DNA of 10,337 bases from CAZCBD01 sp964496755 (lineage in GTDB: Bacteria > Bacteroidota > Ignavibacteria > Ignavibacteriales > Melioribacteraceae): contig CAZCBD010000095.1 of NCBI GenBank assembly GCA_964496755.1, positions 1 through 10,337 of the forward strand. Reading direction: 5' to 3'. Position numbers and translations under genes: made by a program. Below are positions 1-6,823 of this stretch, piece by piece (positions within the stretch are counted from its first letter, which is position 1; each line of letters starts with the position of its first letter). The notes beneath the pieces were generated by a model that saw nothing but the letters and a program-made list of their open reading frames with translations, was not told where the DNA came from and did not search any database.

Positions 1-1
1 G

Positions 2-1612
2 TTTTTTAGTTTAACACATAACCAAACATTAACGCCAACTTCAAGTTTATCTGCCAACCTAAGTTTTATGTCGTCAAATTACTTAAGAAAGATTTCCTTG
101 AATCCTACAGAAGCTTTGCGACAACAAATCAGATCAACTGCTTCATATTCTACAAGGTGGGATAATTCAAGTTTGAACATTAGTTATTCCAGAGTTCAAC
201 AACTTACCAGTAGCGATGTTTCGGAAGTATTACCAAGTGTAACGTTTAATCTGAATAGATTTTATCCTTTCAAAAATGATGCTTCAACTCAGAATCAAAA
301 ATGGTACGAAAAGATTTCTGTTTCTTATAATGCGAATTTGCAAAACAACAGAAGATATAATGATACTACTTTTACCAGCGATAAAGGCTTAAAACATCAT
401 TTGTCTATTGGAGCCACGTTACCAAAAATTCAGTACATAAATTTTTCACCCACCATAAGCTATAATGAAAGATGGTATGATGAACGTGTAATTAAATATG
501 TTGCAATCGACACAACTTATTCCGGCGGTATTCAAAAAGTAGATACTTTGGTAAAAACAAGAAGAGAAAAAGAATTTAATTTTGTTCGTGATTTTAGATA
601 TAGCATCAGTGCCTCAACACGAATATATGGTATTATGAACTTAAATAAATTTGGAATAGAAGCATTTCGTCATACAATCTCTCCATCCATTTCTTATAGT
701 TATTCGCCCGATTTTTCCGAGGACAAATGGGGCTATTACGATTATTACACTGACCTGAAAGGCAATAGAATAAAATATTATAAATTTGAGCACTTCCTTT
801 ACGGGGCTCCCAGCAGCAATGAACAACAAAGTTTATCTTTTTCCGTTAATAACGTTTGGGAATTAAAAACTCAGAAAGACCCTACTGACACTACATCGCA
901 ATCAAAAAAAATAACATTATTAAATTTAACTGCATCAACAAATTATAATTTTGTAGCAAAAGAAAAAAAACTAGGACAAATGTTTGTTTCATACAGCACA
1001 CAAATTGGCGATTGGCTTACTTTTAACGGTTCTAATTCCTATTCTTTTTATGAATATGATACTGCTGAAAAAACTGAAACAAGTACATATTTATGGAATG
1101 CCGGCAAAGGTTTTCTGCGATTAACAAATATTAGTTTGCAATTTTCAACTTCTCTTTCGGGTGAAAAATTAAAAAGCTCGAAAAAAAACAATGAGTCAAA
1201 AACAACACAACCACAAACCAATCAGCAACAACAATATCTTGGCATCTTTGCGGAAACACCTCCCGATTTTACAATTCCATGGGATCTTTCGTTGAACTTT
1301 ACTTATAATCTCAACAAATACAACCCGGAACAAAAAATTGAAACCATGCTTCTTGGCTTTAACGGGAATGTAAATATAACTCAAAAATGGAAAATCGGTT
1401 TCTCTTCAACTTATAATTTTATAAACGATGAATTTACAAGTCCGCGCATCAATATTTTTAGAGATTTGCACGATTGGGAAATCAGCTTAAGGTGGATGCC
1501 CATTGGTTATTATCGGGGGTTCAATTTTGAAATTAGAATGAAAGCTTCGCAATTAAAAGACATTAAAGTTACTAAAAAACGTGGTTTCTTTACAGGCTAC
1601 AGAGGCGGGTGA
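2..1612 (+). CDS. LptD/OstA-like LPS assembly outer-membrane protein, C-terminal part (5' end cut by window)
   Basis: The reading frame is open from the first full codon at position 2, so the ATG at 68 is internal and the true start lies outside the window; 536 residues are visible. The protein is a run of alternating polar and aromatic strands (many Tyr, Phe, Asn and Ser, with short charged turns), typical of a large outer-membrane beta-barrel. Details that match the LptD/OstA-like barrel of the Bacteroidota group are a histidine-rich junction (HNQTLTP) near the left edge, the repeated SxSYSY-type strands, an IPWDLSLNFTYNL segment (about 1280-1310) and a C-terminus around ASQLKDIKVTKK. LptD with LptE inserts lipopolysaccharide into the outer leaflet. 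The N-terminal OstA periplasmic domain is not in view. A Gln/Lys/Ser-rich stretch (about 1160-1240) is probably a loop. The stop codon overlaps the next gene by one base. SprA-like or other barrels are less likely alternatives. Confidence 0.8.
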   Translation, partial: FFSLTHNQTLTPTSSLSANLSFMSSNYLRKISLNPTEALRQQIRSTASYSTRWDNSSLNISYSRVQQLTSSDVSEVLPSVTFNLNRFYPFKNDASTQNQKWYEKISVSYNANLQNNRRYNDTTFTSDKGLKHHLSIGATLPKIQYINFSPTISYNERWYDERVIKYVAIDTTYSGGIQKVDTLVKTRREKEFNFVRDFRYSISASTRIYGIMNLNKFGIEAFRHTISPSISYSYSPDFSEDKWGYYDYYTDLKGNRIKYYKFEHFLYGAPSSNEQQSLSFSVNNVWELKTQKDPTDTTSQSKKITLLNLTASTNYNFVAKEKKLGQMFVSYSTQIGDWLTFNGSNSYSFYEYDTAEKTETSTYLWNAGKGFLRLTNISLQFSTSLSGEKLKSSKKNNESKTTQPQTNQQQQYLGIFAETPPDFTIPWDLSLNFTYNLNKYNPEQKIETMLLGFNGNVNITQKWKIGFSSTYNFINDEFTSPRINIFRDLHDWEISLRWMPIGYYRGFNFEIRMKASQLKDIKVTKKRGFFTGYRGG

Positions 1613-2049
1613 TGAAATATTTTATTATCGATGGAAATAATTTGCTTGGGAAAATAAGCAAGAAATATTTAGCAAAAAATTCGGATTCAAGAGTTTCTTT
1701 GGCTTTTATACTCGACAGGTATTTTTCAACTAAGAGTTATAAAGTAAGTTTACATTTCGACGGATTCAAGAAAGAAACAATAAAAACAAATAAAATTAAA
1801 TTATATTATTCAAATAACAAATCTGCCGATGATGAAATAAAATTGGAAATTGAGAATTCCACAAATAGAAAATTAATTACGTTAGTAACTTCCGATTTTA
1901 ACTTGCTCGATTTTGGTAAAGTTTGTTCCTGCGAAATAATTACCAGCGAAAAATTTTCAAAAATTCTTTTTCAAAAAGATCTTGACAAAGAAGAAGAAAT
2001 AATCAAAACGATTTCAAACAATGAAATTAAAAAATTATTTGGTGTTTAA
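1612..2049 (+). CDS. YacP-like NYN/PIN-fold domain protein, putative RNase
   Basis: A 145-residue protein that is essentially a single NYN domain (PIN-like fold, YacP/RaeA family). Acidic residues expected in the metal site are visible: D7 in IIDGNN (residues 5-10), D50 in HFDG, D73-D74 in SADDEIK, and S94-D95 in LVTSDFNL. The family is linked to RNA cleavage or decay through Mg/Mn-dependent hydrolysis, but the substrate here is unknown. I chose the ATG at 1612 rather than the GTG at 1609 because the protein then begins MKYFIIDGNN, the usual family start, and the TGATG arrangement couples it to the LptD stop. No clear Shine-Dalgarno is seen, consistent with translational coupling. Base composition matches the neighbours. 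The last 30 residues are Lys/Glu-rich and probably helical. Confidence 0.78.
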   Translation: MKYFIIDGNNLLGKISKKYLAKNSDSRVSLAFILDRYFSTKSYKVSLHFDGFKKETIKTNKIKLYYSNNKSADDEIKLEIENSTNRKLITLVTSDFNLLDFGKVCSCEIITSEKFSKILFQKDLDKEEEIIKTISNNEIKKLFGV

Positions 2050-2097
2050 ATATTTAAGGTTAAAACAATAAACTGCAAACAAATTTGGTTTTTACTT

Positions 2098-2466
2098 ATG
2101 CAAAAATTTTTAATAGTAATGTTAGGAGCAGGATTTGGTGGCGGATTCAGATATCTTGTAGCAAACTTTGTACAAAAGGCCACGAACCCCTTTTTCCCTT
2201 TCGGAACATTGGCGGTAAATTTTCTTGGAAGTTTTATTTTAGGAATTTTAATATTTGCTTTCGATGATAAAGAACTACTTTCGGCAAACATGAAACTTTT
2301 AATTGGTGTGGGATTTTGTGGTGGGTTTACTACTTTTTCCACTTTTTCATTTGAAACTTTTAGTCTAATTAAAAACACACAATTTCTTTTGGCCGGAGTA
2401 AATATTTTTGCTAATATTTTAACTACTTTATTTGCAGTTTATTTAGCTCATATCATAACTAAATAA
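2098..2466 (+). CDS. crcB: Fluoride ion channel FluC/CrcB
   Basis: A 122-residue, four-helix membrane protein of usual family length that exports fluoride passively as a dual-topology homodimer in the inner membrane. Diagnostic motifs are GAGFGGGFRY (10-19, with R18), FGTLAVNFLGSFILG (35-49, with pore Asn N41) and GFCGGFTTFSTFSFE (72-86). F80 and F83 correspond to the Phe-box residues that line the fluoride path, and the GGFTTFS segment corresponds to the central sodium site. Membrane segments lie roughly at 4-22, 34-55, 65-85 and 96-118. The ATG at 2098 gives the normal N-terminus; no strong Shine-Dalgarno precedes it. A DUF190 gene follows 15 bases downstream, a common pairing. The 48-base upstream gap shows no fluoride riboswitch. 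Confidence 0.95.
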   Translation: MQKFLIVMLGAGFGGGFRYLVANFVQKATNPFFPFGTLAVNFLGSFILGILIFAFDDKELLSANMKLLIGVGFCGGFTTFSTFSFETFSLIKNTQFLLAGVNIFANILTTLFAVYLAHIITK

Positions 2467-2481
2467 AGAAGGTTTACAAAA

Positions 2482-2841
2482 ATGAAAATTGAAGGAAATG
2501 CAAAACTTCTAAGAATATTTTTGGGAGAAACTGACAAAATCAACCATATTCCGGTTTATGAAAAAATAGTTAACGAAGCAAGAAAAATGGAATTAGCCGG
2601 AGCTTCGGTTTATAAAGGTATTATGGGATATGGTGGAAATAGCAGAGTTAAATCTGCTAAAATTTTTACGCTTTCAGAAGATTTACCTGTAATAATTGAA
2701 ATTGTTGATGAAGAATCTAAAATTGATAAATTTATTCCAACTGTAGAAAATATTTTTGAAGTGGCTGATAGCGGAGGATTGATTACTTTGGAAAAAGCTC
2801 AAATTATAAGATACAGAAGAACAAAAAACGGTAATAACTAA
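2482..2841 (+). CDS. DUF190 family PII-like protein
   Basis: A 119-residue protein that is full length for the DUF190 family (PF02641), which folds like PII signalling proteins. Family hallmarks are LRIFLGETDK (10-19), PVYEKIVNEAR (24-34), the block LAGASVYKGIMGYG (38-51), SEDLPVIIEIVDE (65-77) and the C-terminal GGLITLEKAQIIRY (98-111). It is cytoplasmic, with no signal peptide or membrane segment. The biochemical role is not established; a ligand-sensing or regulatory function is inferred only from the PII-like fold. A Shine-Dalgarno-like AAAGAAGG (2465-2472) overlaps the stop codon of the fluoride channel gene, which ties the two genes together and supports this start. The E1-rhodanese gene begins 18 bases downstream. 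Confidence 0.9.
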   Translation: MKIEGNAKLLRIFLGETDKINHIPVYEKIVNEARKMELAGASVYKGIMGYGGNSRVKSAKIFTLSEDLPVIIEIVDEESKIDKFIPTVENIFEVADSGGLITLEKAQIIRYRRTKNGNN

Positions 2842-2859
2842 ATACAGAGTAAAAATTAA

Positions 2860-3954
2860 ATGCTTTCAAAAGAAGAATTACTAAAATACAATCGTCACTT
2901 AATAATGCCTGAAATTGGTTTGGAAGGTCAAGAAAAAATTAAATTAGCTAAAGTACTAGTAATAGGTGCCGGTGGATTGGGTACACCCGTATTACAGTAT
3001 TTGACTGCAGCCGGTGTCGGAACAATAGGAATAGTTGAATACGATACCGTAAGTGAAAGTAATTTACAAAGACAAGTTTTGTACTCGGAGACAGACATAG
3101 GCAAACCCAAAATTGAAATTGCTAAAAGCAAGTTAGAAAAACTGAATAGTTATATTAAAATTAAATTATTTAACCTTAAATTAACTAAAGAAAATGTTTT
3201 AGATATTTTCCCTTCTTTCGATGTAATAATTGATACTTCCGACAATTTCCCCACACGATACTTGGTTAATGATGCATGTGTGATTTTAAATAAACCTTTG
3301 GTATACGGAGCAATACACAAATTTTTAGGGCAGGTTGCCGTATTTAATTATAAAGGCGGTCCAACGTATCGTTGCATCTTTCCGGAGCAACCTGAAGAAG
3401 GTGAAGTTCCAAATTGTTCGACAATAGGAGTCCTTGGTGCCGTTCCCGGTGTTATTGGCGCTATGCAAGCGGTAGAGGCATTGAAAATAGTAATCAATAA
3501 CGGTAATGTTCTATCGGGAAAACTTTTTCAGATTGACTTTTTGGAGTTTAGAACCGAAATAATTACCATTGAAAAGGATTCTAATTTTTCCAACATAACG
3601 GAATTATCCGAATATGAAAATACTTGCCAAAGTGTTGATGATAGAATTAACACTATCTTGGTAACAGAACTTTATTCTAAAATTAAAAACAAAGAAAATA
3701 TTTTAATATACGATTTACGTTCACCCGAGCAATTTAAAGATTATAACATTGGTGGTAAAAATATTGAAGTTGAAAAATTTATATTTGCCCCTGAAAATCT
3801 CACTAAAGAAAAAACCGTAATTTTTGTATGCGAATTCGGAGAAAAAAGCAAAACTTTAACCGAATATTTACAATTTGAAAAAGGTTTTACCAATGTTTAT
3901 AATCTTGAAGGTGGAATACAAGCGTGGATTAAAGCAGGATTTAGTTTAAGATAA
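2860..3954 (+). CDS. ThiF/MoeB/HesA-type E1-like adenylyltransferase with C-terminal rhodanese domain
   Basis: A 364-residue two-domain protein. Residues 1-235 form an E1-like domain: KYNRHLIMPEIG (9-20), nucleotide-binding GAGGLG (36-41), SNLQRQVLY (67-75) and DTSDNFPTRYLVND (125-138). C186 (in PNCSTIGVLG) lies where MoeB has its conserved cysteine. Residues about 265-364 form a rhodanese domain with active-site loop CEFGEKS starting at C324 and the closing GGIQAWIKAGF. Such proteins adenylate the C-terminal glycine of a ubiquitin-like sulfur carrier (ThiS/MoaD type) and can pass sulfur to it, for thiamine, molybdopterin or related synthesis. MoeZ and MOCS3 share the architecture. The usual zinc CxxC pairs are absent: the first reads TYRC (C172 only), and the second is missing from the linker, which has a single Cys at 256. 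No ThiS or MoaD gene is in view, so the pathway is open. The Shine-Dalgarno is weak. Confidence 0.88.
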   Translation: MLSKEELLKYNRHLIMPEIGLEGQEKIKLAKVLVIGAGGLGTPVLQYLTAAGVGTIGIVEYDTVSESNLQRQVLYSETDIGKPKIEIAKSKLEKLNSYIKIKLFNLKLTKENVLDIFPSFDVIIDTSDNFPTRYLVNDACVILNKPLVYGAIHKFLGQVAVFNYKGGPTYRCIFPEQPEEGEVPNCSTIGVLGAVPGVIGAMQAVEALKIVINNGNVLSGKLFQIDFLEFRTEIITIEKDSNFSNITELSEYENTCQSVDDRINTILVTELYSKIKNKENILIYDLRSPEQFKDYNIGGKNIEVEKFIFAPENLTKEKTVIFVCEFGEKSKTLTEYLQFEKGFTNVYNLEGGIQAWIKAGFSLR

Positions 3955-3972
3955 AATTATTTTTATCTTAAA
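3945..3972. terminator. Perfect inverted repeat between convergent genes, possible bidirectional terminator
   Basis: The 12-base arm TTTAAGATAAAA (3945-3956) is followed by a TTAT loop and its exact reverse complement TTTTATCTTAAA (3961-3972). The hairpin covers the last codons of both convergent genes, each ending Leu-Arg-stop in the same sequence, and the 8 bases between them. Its position suits a shared transcription end for both strands. The stem is almost wholly A-T and no extra T-tract follows, so it is weaker than a textbook intrinsic terminator. Confidence 0.55.
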
Positions 3973-5513
3973 TAATCACAAATTCCTTTTGCACAATTTT
4001 CGCCATCAATGGCTGCCGAGACAATTCCCCCTGCATAACCTGCGCCTTCACCGGCCGGAAATAAACCATCAACTTCTACATGCATAAATTTATCGTTTCG
4101 CGGAATTCTGATTGGTGAACTGGTTCTGCTTTCCGGAGCAAGTATTTGTGCTTCTTTGGTGAAATATCCTCTCATTTTTTTATCGAATTCCAATAATGAT
4201 TTTTGTAATCTTTCGGATATGGTTTTGGGAATAATTTTATGCAAAGGTCTTGAAACCGTTCCCGGTTTATATGAAGTTTGCGGCAAAGTCTCGGAAATTT
4301 TGCCGGCTACAAAATCGGTTATTCTTTGTGCAGGAGCAATTTGAGATTTACCACCCTCGTTGAAACACATTCTTTCAAAATATTTTTGAAATTCCAATCC
4401 TGCAAAAATTCCACGGTTATTAAACTCATTCCAATCTTCTTCATTTACTGTTACAACCAAACCGGAATTTGCAAATTGAGAATTTCGTTTGGAGACAGAC
4501 ATTCCATTCAATACCAATTCATTCTCCCCTGTTGAAGCTGGAACCAGAATTCCGCCCGGACACATGCAAAAGGAAAAAACACCTTTTTTATTAATTTGTG
4601 TTTTTAATGTATAAGTAGCTGTTGGTAAATTCGGATGTTTTATTTTAGAATGATACTGTATTTCATTTATTAGATTTTGCGGATGCTCAATCCTAACACC
4701 CATTGCAAAGGATTTGGGTTCTAATCTGATTTTGTGCTTTTCGAGCATATAATAAACATCTCTTGCGGAGTGGCCTGTTGCCAACAAAACCGCATCAGCA
4801 AATATTTCATCGGAGCTATTTACTACTACTCCATTAATTTTATTATTCGATAAAATTAAATCTGTTACTTGCGAATTAAACCTAACTTCTCCACCGTTTT
4901 CTAAAATGGTTTTCCTAATTGATTCTATTATCTGCGGTAATTTATCCGAACCAATGTGAGGATGAGCTTCAAAAGTAATATTTTTATCGGCACCATGAAA
5001 AACAAAAATTTCTAAAATTCTGCCCACATCGCCTCGTTTGGTAGAGCGAGTATAAAGTTTACCGTCGCTAAAAGTTCCTGCTCCACCTTCACCGAAACAA
5101 TAATTTGAGTTTAAATTAACTTTATGTTCAATATTTATCTTACGAATATCTTTTCTTCTTTCTCGGATTTTTTTCCCACGTTCCAAAACAATTGGCGTTA
5201 TACCGTTTTCCAGTAAATATAAAGCTCCAAAAAGTCCGGCCGGGCCGGAACCAACCACAATTACTTTTTTGCCTTTAGATGGAAAGTTATAATTAAAATT
5301 TATTTTATTTTCGGATGGAAATTTATCGATATAAATTTCCACTTGTAATACAAAAATCGGTATTCGTTTTCGTGCATCAATTGATTTTCTTTTTATTTTA
5401 TATCCAAAAATTCTATCAAATTTCAATTTTATTTTTTTTGAAATTTGTTTTTTTATAAAAAAAGAATCGTTTATAAAATCAGGATGGATTCGAAGTGTAA
5501 CTTCTTTTATCAT
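3963..5513 (-). CDS. COG2509-type FAD-dependent dehydrogenase (NAD(P)/FAD-dependent oxidoreductase)
   Basis: A 516-residue flavoprotein of full length. An N-terminal domain of about 80 residues contains a basic segment ending RKRIPIFVLQVEI (48-60). Next come the dinucleotide-binding VIVVGSGPAG (84-93), with the acidic end of the second strand at E111 (LERG), and the family-specific GEGGAGTFSDGKLYTR (141-156). Further motifs are LLATGHSARD (243-252), FSFCMCPGG (313-321), PESRTSSPIRI (460-470) and the C-terminal FAD-contacting GLFPAGEGAGYAGGI (483-497). This matches the widespread uncharacterised FAD-dependent dehydrogenase family COG2509; the physiological substrate is unknown. It has no signal peptide and is expected to be cytoplasmic. 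AAAAGGA lies 4 bases before the ATG and supports the start. The gene sits downstream of the ackA terminator, so it probably has its own promoter in the short gap. Confidence 0.88.
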   Translation of the reverse strand: MIKEVTLRIHPDFINDSFFIKKQISKKIKLKFDRIFGYKIKRKSIDARKRIPIFVLQVEIYIDKFPSENKINFNYNFPSKGKKVIVVGSGPAGLFGALYLLENGITPIVLERGKKIRERRKDIRKINIEHKVNLNSNYCFGEGGAGTFSDGKLYTRSTKRGDVGRILEIFVFHGADKNITFEAHPHIGSDKLPQIIESIRKTILENGGEVRFNSQVTDLILSNNKINGVVVNSSDEIFADAVLLATGHSARDVYYMLEKHKIRLEPKSFAMGVRIEHPQNLINEIQYHSKIKHPNLPTATYTLKTQINKKGVFSFCMCPGGILVPASTGENELVLNGMSVSKRNSQFANSGLVVTVNEEDWNEFNNRGIFAGLEFQKYFERMCFNEGGKSQIAPAQRITDFVAGKISETLPQTSYKPGTVSRPLHKIIPKTISERLQKSLLEFDKKMRGYFTKEAQILAPESRTSSPIRIPRNDKFMHVEVDGLFPAGEGAGYAGGIVSAAIDGENCAKGICDYLR

Positions 5514-5551
5514 AAAATCCTTTTAAGATAAAAACATTAGTTTATTAAATT

Positions 5552-5576
5552 AAAAAAGTGCCCGCAGGCACTTTTA
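5552..5576 (-). terminator. Intrinsic terminator downstream of ackA
   Basis: A 9-bp perfect stem (AAAAGTGCC at 5554-5562 with GGCACTTTT at 5567-5575) and a CGCA loop. On the minus strand the GC-core stem GTGCC/GGCAC is followed by six T residues, a good Rho-independent terminator 24 bases past the ackA stop. The A-rich other side means it could also act on the plus strand, but no plus-strand gene ends here. It separates the dehydrogenase-ackA unit from the FAD dehydrogenase gene. Confidence 0.85.
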
Positions 5577-5599
5577 AAATAAAAACTATTTAAAAAAAA

Positions 5600-6814
5600 T
5601 TATTTTATTTCTTCTTTTAAATTTTCAACTATTTGAGCAGTATCAAGAGCAATAACCAATTCCTCGTTAGTTGGAATTCTGAACACTTTTACTTTGGAAT
5701 CATCTGTGGATATTTCACCTTCGCCGCGAGCATCATTTTTAGTATCGTCAATTTTAATACCCATAAATTCCAAATCTTCGCAAACAATTTTTCTTGTGAT
5801 CGGTGAATTTTCTCCGACACCACCTGTAAATACAATAGCATCAACACCACCCAAGGCAGCTGCATAGGAACCGACATATTTTTTAATGCGATAATTATAA
5901 GCTTCAAAAGCAACCTTTGCTCTTTCATTTTTTCCTTCAAGATAGGCTTCTTCAATTTCACGCATATCATTACTTAAACCACTCAGTCCAATCATTCCAC
6001 TGTGTTTGTTTAGTAATGTATTGATTTCAGCAAGGTTCAAACCTTCTTTACCCATAATATACATTATCACACCGGGATCAAGATCACCACTTCTTGTGCC
6101 CATGTACAAACCTTCGAGAGGAGTAAAACCCATTGATGTATCAATAGAAACACCGTTTTTTACTGCAGCACAACTTGCACCATTTCCTAAATGACAGGTA
6201 ATAATTTTCAATTCCTCGATAGGTTTACCCATCAAAGCGGCTGCTCTTTCAGAAACGAATCTGTGCGATGTACCATGAAAACCGTATCTGCGGATGTGAT
6301 ATTTTTTATACAATTCATATGGAATACCATATAAATAAGAATAAGCAGGCATTTTAGCATGGAAAGCCGTATCAAAAACACCACACTGAGGTAATCCGGG
6401 TAAAATTGCTTTTGTTGCTTCAATGCCACTAATACTCGGCGGGTTATGCAGCGGTGCCAGTTCAATGTTTTCATTTAATACTTTCATCACTTGGTCAGTA
6501 ATTAAAACCGAACCTGAAAAAGACTCTGCACCATGAATTACGCGGTGGCCAACAGCTTCAATTTCAGCTTTATCTTTAATAACTCCGTATTCGGGATTCA
6601 TTAAAACGGCAATTACATATTCAATGGCTTTTTGATGATCTAAAATTTCGCCAACTATTTTTATTTTATCTTTATCGGCAGGTTTATGAGTAAGAATAGC
6701 ACTACTCATTCCAATTCTTTCAACCTGGCCTTTAGCTAAATCTTTTTTTAAATCTGTATCAATAAATTGATATTTAACAGATGAACTTCCACAGTTTAAA
6801 ACTAAAACCTTCAT
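5600..6814 (-). CDS. ackA: Acetate kinase
   Basis: A 404-residue ASKHA-fold kinase that interconverts acetyl phosphate plus ADP with acetate plus ATP in the cytoplasm. Length and numbering agree with the well-studied Methanosarcina enzyme. Visible residues are N7 in LNCGSSSVK (6-14), R91 in VGHRVIHG (88-95), D148 in FDTAFH (147-152), H180 in GFHGTSHR (178-185), HLGNGAS (208-214), R241 in YMGTRSGDLDPG (237-248), the adenosine-site FTGGVGENS (329-337) and E384 in PTNEELV (381-387). All catalytic residues are present. A GGAG Shine-Dalgarno 5 bases before the ATG sits beside the stop of the upstream dehydrogenase gene; the gap is 9 bases, so the two are cotranscribed. The usual partner, phosphotransacetylase (pta), is not in this window. 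A clear terminator follows the gene. Confidence 0.97.
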   Translation of the reverse strand: MKVLVLNCGSSSVKYQFIDTDLKKDLAKGQVERIGMSSAILTHKPADKDKIKIVGEILDHQKAIEYVIAVLMNPEYGVIKDKAEIEAVGHRVIHGAESFSGSVLITDQVMKVLNENIELAPLHNPPSISGIEATKAILPGLPQCGVFDTAFHAKMPAYSYLYGIPYELYKKYHIRRYGFHGTSHRFVSERAAALMGKPIEELKIITCHLGNGASCAAVKNGVSIDTSMGFTPLEGLYMGTRSGDLDPGVIMYIMGKEGLNLAEINTLLNKHSGMIGLSGLSNDMREIEEAYLEGKNERAKVAFEAYNYRIKKYVGSYAAALGGVDAIVFTGGVGENSPITRKIVCEDLEFMGIKIDDTKNDARGEGEISTDDSKVKVFRIPTNEELVIALDTAQIVENLKEEIK

Positions 6815-6823
6815 TTTTGCTCC

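Noticed and set aside
68..70. ATG at 68 as the true start of the LptD-like gene
   Set aside because: The frame is open and barrel-like upstream to position 2, there is no signal peptide after this ATG, and the protein would lack its N-terminal domain; it is an internal methionine.
1609..1611. GTG as start codon of the NYN gene
   Set aside because: The next codon is an ATG giving the canonical MKYFIIDGNN start and the common TGATG coupling, so the GTG is unnecessary.
2046..2057. Perfect palindrome TTAAATATTTAA at the end of the NYN gene
   Set aside because: It contains only A and T in a very AT-rich region and overlaps a stop codon; such symmetry is expected by chance.
2050..2097. Possible fluoride riboswitch upstream of fluC
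   Set aside because: The gap is only 48 bases, A/T rich, and lacks the conserved crcB-motif core and pseudoknot sequences.
2046..2378. Minus-strand open frame of 110 codons opposite the fluoride channel gene
   Set aside because: It is antisense to fluC, whose motifs are unambiguous, and its translation shows no recognisable family or ribosome binding site.
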